Program-made: the position numbers and the translations under genes
Shown: in pieces, positions 48,613-58,410 of the stretch
Numbering within the stretch: position 1 is the first letter of the stretch
Layout of the letters: the number at the start of each line of letters is the position of its first letter
Assembly (NCBI RefSeq): GCF_040436345.1
Contig: NC_133236.1
Location: forward strand, 11,896,443 to 11,960,442
DNA: 64,000 bases
Direction: 5' to 3'
Origin: Pagrus major
Taxonomy: Eukaryota; Chordata; Actinopteri; Spariformes; Sparidae
The notes under the pieces: generated by a model
Seen by the model: the letters and a program-made list of their open reading frames with translations, nothing else
Databases searched by the model: none
Told to the model about the DNA's origin: nothing

Positions 48613-51600
48613 TCACAGCTTTGCCCGGTCTGCGGCCTGCAGGATGTCCTTCACAGTCGGCCGGTCAAACGGGGTTTTACACGGGTGAGAAAGCAGGACC
48701 TTCCCAGCGTCATCCAGCAAAAAGTCACCTCCCATCTGAAAACGTAACAGCACATTAAAGCTGCGCGTAAAGTCCGTCACATCAATATCAAGGTGCTGTG
48801 TCGTCCGTTTGTACCTGGTAGATGTCTTCCAGCAGGCGATGGGGGACGTCGGGGAAGTCTCTGTCCGCGGCTCCGTACTCGCCGTACTGCAGCAGGCAGT
48901 CGAACTTCATCACCTGGGCGTAGGACGAGCCAAGGCCAAAACTCCTGTACACCTGTGGCACAGAGGACATGCTGCATTAGAAAACTGCTGTAACACATTG
49001 TGGCAGTTTTATATCATCACAAGGAAAAGCAAGACATCCGCTTTGGATTCAGCAATATGACAAGTATTCACACACTCAATCACTCATAATGATTAATGAG
49101 AGCTTCTGTGGCATGTAGAAAAATATTCATATTTGGTTGATCGCCCTCGTTTCTGTCTCACATCTGGTGGTTGACTTTGCAGAGTGAACGGTTTGGAGGC
49201 TCGGCTTTGATGACACATCATCTAACAGCTGCTAAATCCTCAGGTTCCTTCAGCTTGTTTGTGCAGAGTCACATCCATGTCTAGTTTCCATGAATCACTT
49301 TTGACTCTTGAATTTTCATGCATCTTTTCATCCCCTTAATTTCCTAATGAATTATTCAAATTGACTGTGTTTCAGTCAGTCAACGAAGGTAAAAACACGC
49401 GTCCTGACCGTTCTCTGTGGATCCAGCACCATGTCGTAGTTACACCCGGTCTGCTCAAACCACACCTGAGCTCCCTCCACACTGCCGAACGCAACCACCA
49501 AGACCTTTACTGACCGAGCCTCAAGGACAGCCTACAGAGAGATAGTAAAATAATCAGTATTGTACAAGGAAAAAGTAAACATTAGAGGACAGTGTGGAAA
49601 AACCTCACGACAGGGTCACGACCACTTGGTTGAGAACCTCAGACTTAAAGTATTATACAAACCGCTTTTGTTAATCAACACTAAATACAGTTTTTGTAGA
49701 GCGATAGGATGACGGAGTAGCCGAGTGAATTGTCTGAAAGTTGTATCATCAGATTGTAGACTGACCTGACTTGCCTCCAGCTCGGCCACGTGGTCTCGTC
49801 ACGGTAGTCATCCAAAATGTCTGATGAGAACCAGCAGCAGCTTCTGACCCTGATCCAGGTACTGACCCAGAGTCACACTCCTTTAAACACACAATGACAC
49901 GATAAAACTCATAGATTTTAATTAACAATAAAACATATTTCTATCTGACCCTGGTTGAAAAAAATCACCAATTAAGGTGGTAAGAACACAAACATTCAAG
50001 GTGAGGTCGTGAACTCACTTTCCGCTTCGTACATCAGTGAACGGAGTATCAGGGCTCAGGCTCTCTGCTATCTTTCCTCCTGACAGTACGGCTGTTGTCT
50101 GCAGACCTTCATCCACACTCACCAGGAAGGAGTCCCACTCACTCTGCACACACCCAAACACAGAGACACACATGAATAAAGCACAGTGCATCAAGTCACT
50201 CATACACTGATTTAAAGACAAATTAATGTAAAATAAATCAATCAACACATAATTTAAAAACAAGGATAAAATATGTGTGATAGCTTTGATTATTTAGAAA
50301 TAAATAAATAAATCGTAAACTGGTGTATGACAAAATGGCAAAAACTGGTCCAGACATAATCCAGTGTTCTTGTTTCTAAGATAACAAGAGGACAAACCAT
50401 CAAAGTCCAGATCAGTTTGAGTGTTTTATGTCAGTTTTATCAAATGTTTCAATGCTGGAAATAGAGCATCTGCTGCTCAAGAATTTAGGGTTAGGTAATG
50501 TATTATATTATAGGGTTATTGTGATATGAGCGTCATCTTAGATTTTGGATATCGTTATATCATGAAGTGTTGTCTTCTCCTTGTTTTAAATGCTGCCTTA
50601 CAGTAAATCAGACCGTTCTACTTGCTCTAATACTTGCCTTTACTCACTTAGTCATTATATCCAAATTACTGATGATTACTTTTGTGAAAGTACCGATAGT
50701 CATCCCTACAACATCATTGCAATATTGATATCAAGGAATTTGGTCAAAAATATTGTGATATTTGATTTTGTTTTCCAGTTCTAACATTTACGAGAGATTT
50801 TGAGGAGATTCAAAATATCAAGATATATATTGTGTATTGTGATACAATTTTAAGGCCATACTGCCAATTCCTGAAAGAATCCATGAGGACATATTTATTT
50901 ATATCTGATTTTATTGCATTTATTTTGATTTTTACACTTTATTACTGTATCTTCTTGACAAGATCATTGCTCATTACTAAGTAAGTAATTAGGCACTTGC
51001 TGTTCTTAAGTACAATGTTAAAGTACTATTTCCTTTACTTGAATAAGTCCATTTTTTGCGAATATACTTCTGCAACACCACAATTCAGTAGAAAATTTTG
51101 TCATTCGTCTCCACTACATTTATTTGATAACTTTGTATCATTATAGATTTAGATATTATTGATGCCTGAGGAGGGCAAATTCCCAAGCTACCCCTCATCA
51201 GTATATAAAGTACTTAGCAGCATGTTTAGCACCTGCAACATTAAAGCAACATTATGTAGAAACTGGCATTTTGTGTGATTTGGCGCCCCCCACAGTTTGT
51301 GAGTGCAACAACACTGTCGTAAACACAAATCCCAGGTCTGTAACAATTTGTCAGACGTAATGTAGGTGCTGACTACAAACAAAACTCATGACGTCATAAC
51401 TATGTTATGTGTTAAAAACTTGTATGTAACGCTGTGATCCTACCCTCTCACTGAAGTTACACAGTGCAGAAACAAGTGATAGAGACACCATTCACCCCTT
51501 TACAAGACACTATACCACCAACATGATTCTGAAGCTGTCTAAAAGGTAAAAAAAAATGATTATATTGCTTTAAAATGATGTAAACATTAAAGCAATAACA

Positions 51601-53455
51601 TACATATGTCTATGAATGTGTTTGTTTACTGTGTGAAAACTTTAGAACTGAATTTCGGACATAATATGCAACTGAAATCGAAATAAAGAGGGCAAAAAAG
51701 AAGTAGAGGTATCACAGATACAGACCTCCACCTGCAGAAGTTCGTCCACCTGCTCTCTCACTGCTGCATGGCTGCAAAAACACAAAAGTAGTGAGATAAA
51801 GACATGTCAACACTGAGCTTTCATTTCCATTAATAACTAATAAGATAGCGACTGATCACAGTAACTGTACCCTTCACCTCCAACAGCAGATGAATAGAGG
51901 GAGGGTTATAATACCTGCAATCTCATATGTCTCCTTGGGTTCATACAGATACTTTTTTCCTCAATGTTCGCCTTAATAAGTGTCTGATTTACCCCTATAC
52001 TCAACATCACCAGGATCAAAATCAAGCATTGTGAAGCAGCTTTTATTTTTTCTGCTCTCTACCTGTGGAATAAGTTTCCTTATTACCTGAGGTTAGCTAA
52101 TACTGTCAGCTCATTTAAATCAGCGTTTGACTTGACTCGTCTATCATGTTTTATAACAAGCATCAAATTTAGGTCAATCATTGCTGGAAGGAATGAGGAA
52201 GAACATCTGGAGAAAACCTGTGGAAACCTCCTAAATAACTCCTCAAACACTGATATGCCAACCATACATATTATCATCATTATTATTATTATTATCATTA
52301 TTATTATTATATACTTACTGATAAAACTTCTGCCAAACAGCTTCTGCTTCACTCTTCTTCTTCACTCCGAGGCTGCAAAACGGTAACAAAGAACATGATT
52401 ACTTCAGGGTATAAAAAAGGCAAAACTGGATTCATTTGATTGTTCTTTGGTCAGTGACACAGCCAGATAATTCGGTGAATACTGAGATCACCTCACCTTT
52501 TGAAGAACTGCGCTCCGGCTGTCATCAAACCATATAAAGTGGTGATCTTGTACGGGACAAACCTCTCTAGGGACTCTGTTTGAGAACAAAGGACCATAGT
52601 TATTTTTTTTAGGCTGATTTGTGCAATGTCATTGTATTGGCAATGAGCATGACAGAGATTACATTACACCACACTTTAAATCCAGTGATTTGATCACACT
52701 GATCTGCTTTACAACTCACAAGAGCCATGTGTGACACCACAGTTATGAAATAATCAAAAGGAGCATTGTATTATAATCATATTACATGGTAATGTGACAA
52801 AGGTGGCTCTTCTTAACACACAGCATCACTGATGAAAGTAAAAAATATTTTATTTCATCTACTTCTGCTAGATTTGACGTTTATCCCACATAGTGAAAAC
52901 GAAACCACAAACTTCATTTAAAATCCACGCATTTTTATGATCTTGTGCTAACTGGAAACAATTTATAGGTTATAAAACGAGAATAAAAATTACACCCGAA
53001 TAAATCTGATCTCTTCTTCAATTCGGCGTACATTTCATCTGTTATGGAACACTACATAGGTAATACTGTTGTCTTTTATTATTAGCTCATGTGTTTTTCC
53101 TTACTGTCTTCTCCCGTTTAACTGCGCACTTCACAGTAACGTACAGTATCATAAACGCATAAAATAAAGCTGTGTTTTTGTGTATCTTCTCTATGCCGAA
53201 TTACTCAAAAGACCAAAACAATTCATTCCACAGAAAAAACATTTTTCTACGTGGTATCTACTTCTCTGTGCAACAAAACACATTTAAACCTTCAAATTTT
53301 CAATGAAGTCCGTCACGTGAAATGCATCATTCTTCAGAATCAGTCCTACCTGCTGCTTCCTGCTTGGCTTTCCCTAGAAGGACTTTGCTCAAGTTGACCA
53401 GCAGACTCAGACTACTTGTTAAAGTCTCTTCTGACACAGCCACGTCCTCAGCCAT
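48613..53455 (-). CDS. Selenoprotein L (peroxiredoxin-like 2 family) with Sec-x-x-Sec
   Basis: Nine coding exons (minus; 53350-53455, 52497-52575, 52319-52372, 51726-51771, 50019-50143, 49766-49880, 49409-49531, 48815-48952, 48613-48735) join in phase to 302 residues. Exon 6 reads LLLVLIRHFGULPURDHVAE, with in-frame TGA at 49808-49810 (residue 161) and 49799-49801 (residue 164). The RHF-x4-C-like context and the downstream VLVVAFGS, WFEQTGCNYDMVLDPQR, FLLDDAGKVL and RPTVKDIL match the peroxiredoxin-like 2 fold, whose other members have Cys at this site. Selenoprotein L, known from fish and aquatic invertebrates, carries exactly a UxxU motif, a likely diselenide redox centre. All exon borders are GT/AG, including both sides of exon 6, and the flanking frame is otherwise clean, so decay is unlikely. 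The protein ends -DRAKL. The start at 53455 is the first Met that gives a conserved-looking helix (MAEDVAVSEETLTSSLSLL). Confidence 0.9.
49799..49810 (-). promoter_or_regulatory. Two selenocysteine UGA codons (U-L-P-U)
   Basis: Read on the minus strand, codons 161-164 are TGA CTA CCG TGA. The stretch before them codes for LLLVLIRHFG and that after for RDHVAELEASQ. The protein stays in the same frame on both sides and across the exon join to AVLEARSVKVL. This is the evidence for UGA recoding as selenocysteine. Confidence 0.88.
52267..52312. repeat. ATT/ATC trinucleotide microsatellite
   Basis: An imperfect (ATT)n/(ATC)n run in a selenoprotein L intron, ending a few bases before the donor site of the exon at 52319-52372 as read on the minus strand. 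Confidence 0.9.
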
Positions 53456-53890
53456 GATCACCTGCCCACTCTGCCACCTGTACCGCTCACGACTGACAGT
53501 GCAGTGACATCCATGAGATGCATAAATGCACCCGGACCACGTGACACAATCATGTGGCGCTGAAAGCCTTGTCTGGGATTCAGAGTTCATGCAGCACCCA
53601 GTGGTGAGCAGTGATCACTACAAGAGAAGAAGAAGAAAAAACATTTAAAAACGCATGATTATAAGCGTCACAATCCTGAATGCAATAAGAGAGGAATATG
53701 ATTAATATATGCAGATGTTATAATCCATTACACTGCACAGCCTATGTAAAGTATGCAAAACCTTATGGGAAGTGAAGTAACTACAGCTGTCAGATAAAGA
53801 TAGTTGAGTAAAAACTACAATATTTCCCTCTGAAATGTAGTTAGATAATGGTAATATCTAATAGTTGGTGTATTTTTAATCATTCATTAA
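53456..53890 (-). promoter_or_regulatory. Upstream region of the selenoprotein L gene
   Basis: The minus-strand gene starts at 53455. Upstream, the open frame continues to a Met at 53590, giving an extra 45 residues rich in Cys and His that look non-conserved. I take this as 5'UTR. Promoter elements cannot be placed. Confidence 0.4.
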
Positions 53891-54110
53891 AGGATAAGTT
53901 CACCCAAAAATGAAAATTCAGTCATTATCTGCTCACCCCCATGCCGATGGAAAATTGGATAAAGTTTTGTAGTTCACACAACATTTCTTGAGCTTCACAG
54001 CAAAAAAAAAAAAAAAAACAGCGTTGCAGCAACTGCTGAAGTAACAACTGAAGTAGATGGGGACTTGTTTTAATACTTAAAAAAACAGCAGGAAAAAAAT
54101 AAATAAAATG
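53888..54110. repeat. Dispersed fish repeat ('ttcacccaaaaatgaaaatt')
   Basis: The stretch starts AAAGGATAAGTTCACCCAAA and continues through 'cagtcattatctgctcaccc' and 'ttcttgagcttcacagc', ending in an A-run and 'gcgttgcagcaa'. This wording is a familiar high-copy repeat in cyprinid and other fish genomes. The family and exact ends are not determined. Confidence 0.55.
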
Positions 54111-54756
54111 TCTTCATACAGCTTGTCCAGTGTAGTCCAAGTCTCAAGAAACCCTGAGATCCCAAATTGGTTTGAAAATACATTATTTACACACTTTTTA
54201 CACCCATTTTAGTGTAAACTGGTCTGAACTGGCTGAATTAAACCTCTGAAAGACAACTGCTTTTGTTAAATTCACTTTAAAACAGAAAAGTTCAAACAAA
54301 ACATCCACCTTGTATGGAAGCCCGTTCCTGCCAAAGAGATAAAACAACAGTTGTATAAAAATAGAAATTCTCATGGAAAATCCAAAATATGAAAGTCAAG
54401 ATTTTGGTTCCCCAAACCAGTGTTAATCTCACCAGTATCTCACCAGTATAAACCCATCGTGACGTCATTCATTAGTTTGTGGACTAAGTTTGGCATTACG
54501 GCCGTAATTAGGGTCAGAAAGTCATATGAGGGTCAATTCTCTCTGCCTGAGGTGTTTACAAGAGGGTAGATAGGATGACATTTATTGTCCTAATAAAACA
54601 CCAAAGGGTCACTGTGAGTTCATATGTGAAAGGGCCCATGAGGGGTGCCTTTTTTCCCATGTTATTCCTTCATGGTAGTGGACTTCTGTGTTGAAAAAGA
54701 GAAAACCATAGAGAGAGTGAGAGAGAGAGAAAACAATACCGTATACCTAACAATAC

Positions 54757-55494
54757 TACGGAAGCCCTAAAGGGCCATGCATTCATACATTTTATTTCCT
54801 CCGTTTTCCCGTGATAACGAGTTAATTTCATTTTTTTTCTCGAGATCTCGAGTTATTATCTCGAAATAACAACTGCTGTTTTCCCGAGATAACGGGATAA
54901 TTTTCTCGAGATAACAAAACTTTGTTTTCCCGAGATAAAGATATAATTAATTCGAGATCTTGAGAAAACAAAAGGATAGTGTAGTATATTAAATCATTGC
55001 AGGAAACATCATTCAGTGTAGCAATGTCAGAGGAGCAGGAGCATATCGATCACCGCGTCACATATCTTTTCAATCAAGGCCTGACACAGGCTGAAATAGC
55101 ATTATGCCTTGCTATTACAGATAATATACACATTAGTGTGCGTAATCTAAAAAGACGGTAAACAAGGCTTCAGCTATATCGGCGGCGCAATCTAAGTGAG
55201 CCTGATGTCGTCGTTAACTACATAGCTGACCAGCTACGAGGTCCCGGGCGTCTCCATAATCTCAGGCCTATCATATCACAGTCATTATCTCAAGATCTCG
55301 AAATTAATTATATGTTATCTCAGGAAAACAAAGTTTCTTAATCTCGAGATCTCGAGAAAATTATCCCGTTATCTCGGGAAAATGGCAGTTGTTATTTCGA
55401 GATAATAACTCGAGATCTCGAGAAAACAAATGAAATTAACTCGTTATCACGGGAAAACAGGAAATAAAATGAATGAATGCTGTATATTTCCGTA
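54757..55494 (+). mobile_element. Non-autonomous DNA transposon, copy C (6-bp TSD CAATAC), inside the retroviral fossil
   Basis: This 738-bp element belongs to the same family as copies A and B. The left end is TACGGAAGCCC. The right end keeps TTCCGTA, but the inner part of that terminal repeat is altered. CAATAC flanks both sides (54751-54756, 55495-55500). Its internal remnant (from ATG 55024) is the most informative of the three: after a stop at 55159-55161 the same frame continues RLQLYRRRNLSEPDVVVNYI then ADQLRGPGRLHNL. That extends the helix-turn-helix segment and resembles the region just before the integrase core of a fish transposase family. Confidence 0.88.
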
Positions 55495-56215
55495 CAATAC
55501 AGCAAGAAGCTGTTGTATCCTAACAAGTAAAGCATGCGAAAGAACTGATTATTATATATATACATTGTGAAAGAAAATTTCAAGAGGCTGAAGGAGTTCT
55601 AGATAATCCTTATAGATGAGTAAGAAATTGAATAGGTGTGTTTGGTGCAAACCCTGATAACAAGTAATAATAATTATATACTATACTATAAAGTTATCCT
55701 ATATGAGATACTGTAATAATGATATGATACAGTATAGTATGATATGATAGGCCCCACTACAATAAAATGGGCGTATGAGTGAAAATATATATATGAAATA
55801 AGTATAAAGAATAAACTTTGTGGTGACATTCAGTGACTAGTATACAGCCTGTATGCTACAAGGGTGCGCTGCTCGGAAGGAATGTGTCGTACAAACCACC
55901 TGGCTGAATAAGTTACCCAAAGGTAGTGTCTGCTTGATGAGATCCAACCATATGCTTGTGTGGGAAGATCATTGTGACTGTGAATTTTGTGTGAATGATA
56001 AGCCCATTGGAAGTTTAAGCACATCTGTCCCAGTGAGTCAATTGAAAATATGAGGAACAAAACCGGGAAATTAGAAGCTCTACCTGACCCTCTTACAGGC
56101 CATGCTGAAATAAGGTAATATGTTAGAAGAAAAGGTAAAGGAAAAGACAGTAGGGAAGAAAAAGATAGACTGACGATTTTTTTTTCAAAATCAGTAGTGG
56201 GACTGAAACAATAAA

Positions 56216-56242
56216 GGGGGGGGGGGGGGGGGGGGGGGGGGG
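56216..56242. repeat. Poly-G run
   Basis: A run of 27 G residues inside the retroviral fossil. The length is probably unreliable in assembly. G-runs of this size can form quadruplexes. Confidence 0.95.
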
Positions 56243-56856
56243 AAGAAAATTTGAGTAAGAGGAAGAAGGAGAAACAAGAATGTAGGGCCAGAATTAGAAA
56301 TCTACTTCCTCCATATGCTGTCTCCACACCTTCTCCACATGAGGTCAAGCAATCCGAGGAAGACTCTGAAAGGGAGGGGGGAATGGACCCAAAATACCCT
56401 GACCCTTTCAGCCCTCTCCCTATCTCCGAAAGAGCCACAGGTTAACCCTGCTTCTTCAAGAAAGCCTTCTTCTCCACTAACAGCTTCTGTTGACTACTGG
56501 TTGCGGAGTCAAGATCACAGAGGGGATGATGCTCCCTAACCCCGTGCCGAGGCAAACAGGGAAGCAGACTGTCATTGAGATCCAGAAGTGTTTGTACACA
56601 GGCCATGTCAGCTGAACAATTCAAGGAAATTGCAGGGAACTACCTGACAAGCAAAAGACTGGAGATGGGTGGGCCACAGAGTGCTGGACAAAGATGTCAG
56701 TCTCAACAGAATGGCAGGAGGAGAAGGAGACTGGGTCCACATCCAGCGCGTCAAGGAGAGTGCAACAGAACTGACCCAAAGGCTGATGCTGCAGATGAGA
56801 AGGCTATGGGCATACATCGCATAATCGTGCTACCCCTGAGCTTGAACAGAAAGAAG

Positions 56857-56860
<4 letters not shown>

Positions 56861-56917
<57 letters not shown>
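56861..56917. repeat. GA dinucleotide microsatellite
   Basis: A (GA)n tract of about 28 units within the retroviral fossil. It produces a spurious Arg-Glu repeat in translation. Confidence 0.95.
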
Positions 56918-56921
<4 letters not shown>

Positions 56922-58204
56922 CCGATTGACTGCTAAAGACTAAACATTGCTTCTAACAGTTCCTGAGCAAGTTTGATTTTGGGAATATAAAAGATACAAC
57001 TTCTGTTATTGTCCAGCCAAAATAAACTTTTAGACAATATCCACTCAGCCCTAAAGCTGTTAAAGTCATTGCTCCTGTCATTCAGTCTATCATAAATCAG
57101 GTGCCATTGTTGACTCCCTAATTCACCATGTAACTCCTCCATCTTGCCTGTAAAGAAACCAAATGGGGGGTGGAGACCAGTAAAAGACCTTAGAGTAATC
57201 AATGAGGCTGTTGAGCATCCAATGTCAAAATTTCTACCAGACTGTGGGTTTCCAGTTATTGATTTAGCGAATGCATATTTTAGCATTCCAGTTCATCCTG
57301 ACTCACAGTTCTGGGTTGCTTTCACTTTCAATGGTAAGCTTTACTCTTGGATGCAGATGCCAAAGGGTTTCTTCTCTAGTCCAACTCTGTTTGCTGTGGA
57401 GCTGAGAAATTGTCGCGTTGGCGGCCATTGTGTGGTAGTGCACTTGTTCAGTATGTTGACAATTTGAATATGTGTTTTCCTATACAGGGGCATTGTCAAA
57501 ACTGAGGGAGTCTTTTGCTCAAGATGGCGAGTGACTCTGCTGTCCTGACAGTGGTCGGGAGTTTGTTCCACCACTGAGGCGCCAGAACAGAGAGGAGTCA
57601 TGACTTCGCTGAGCGACCTTTGTTTGCTCTCAGCGATGGTGGTACCAGCCAGCCAGCTGATGTAGTGGACCATATCAGGATGTGAGAGGAGGAGGGGAGA
57701 ATCCCGGTTAGGGGTTAGAGTCAGAAAGTCATATGAGGGGCAATTCTCTCTGGCTAAGATGTTTACAGGATGGTAGATAGGATGACATTTACTGTCCTAA
57801 TAAAACATCAGGGTCAAGGGTCACTGGCCTGGGAAAGGCATGATCAACCCAAACATCAGGGGGTCATTGTTTTGGGAAGAAATGATTAATAACCGTTGTA
57901 AAAGTATGTGACCCCTTCTCTGTTTGTATTTAAGTCAGAAACATTTGGAAGACTGCAGAGAACACTTCGGGTCTTCTCTCCATGCTGCATGTATTAAAGA
58001 GATTTTTTTCGGAGAATTAGGAACTCTCTACCTCAACAAGGATAATTTCCCTTACAGTGGCGACCTCCAGTGCCCGTAGTAATTATTAAGGCAGCAAAGG
58101 AGGAAGTCAGACAAAGTAGTATAAAGAGCGAAAAAGGCTGCATAGGGAGGCGGTTTGGGATAGTGGACAGAATAAACTGTTGATATTGTACTTACTGCCT
58201 TTTT

Positions 58205-58410
58205 TTTTTTTTTAAATTATTTTTTTGGCCTTTTCATGGCTTTATTGACAGGACAGCTGAAGATAGACAGGAATCAGGATGAGAGATGGAGGGGGAGTGA
58301 CATGCAGCAAGGAGCCCCAGGCCGGGACTCGAACCCAGGGCTGCTGCAGCGAGGGCAAAGCCTCTATACATGGGACGCCTGCTCTACCAACTGAGCTAAA
58401 CAGCGCCCCA
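58205..58410 (-). mobile_element. tRNA-derived SINE with 16-bp target duplication
   Basis: On the minus strand the element begins TGGGGCGCTGTTTAGCTCAG. It has a clear A box (TAGCTCAGTTGG, 58387-58398) and B box (GGTTCGAGTCC, 58325-58335) of an RNA polymerase III promoter. A tRNA-unrelated body and a 3' tail follow, ending in an A-rich stretch (T-run at 58201-58213 on the plus strand). TACTTACTGCCTTTTT flanks both sides (58189-58204 and 58411-58426), a perfect 16-bp duplication typical of LINE-driven insertion. The intact ends and flanks suggest a fairly young copy. Confidence 0.9.

Larger units (their letters stand above)
54510..58056 (+). mobile_element. Endogenous retrovirus fossil (LTR element), broken
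   Basis: Parts in order: a fragment of an LTR at about 54510-54620; gag-like remnants around 55850-56450; a reverse transcriptase remnant at about 57140-57430, whose wording (KKPNGGWRPVKDLRVINEAV, then VIDLANAYFSIPVHPDSQFW) is that of gamma/epsilon-type retroviruses; and a fuller LTR at about 57715-58056 with a TTTAA box and an AATAAA-type signal. The first 100 bp of the two LTRs clearly correspond. The element is broken in many places (more than five) and has lost most of pol and any env. It is interrupted by a younger DNA transposon (54757-55494). It is old, well past any chance of activity. The sequence right after the right LTR, TGGCGACC, resembles a primer-binding site, which hints at a rearranged or composite copy. 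Confidence 0.75.

Noticed and set aside
48777-49060. Open frames on both strands overlapping the eighth selenoprotein L exon
   Set aside because: Only the minus frame VYRSFGLGSSYAQVMKF joins in phase to its neighbours and matches the peroxiredoxin-like 2 family. The others are shadows of GC-rich coding sequence.
49799-49810. TGA codons taken as pseudogene stops
   Set aside because: Both fall at the redox-active positions of the family in the UxxU spacing, with an intact frame and splice sites everywhere else. Random decay would not place them so.
55830-56438. 202-residue minus-strand open frame
   Set aside because: It includes a proline run read from the poly-G tract and runs antisense to the retroviral fossil. 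No domain is recognisable.
58290-58410. Minus-strand tRNA-like sequence with A and B boxes
   Set aside because: It is the head of a SINE, shown by the non-tRNA body, the A-rich tail and the 16-bp target duplication, so it is not a functional tRNA gene.
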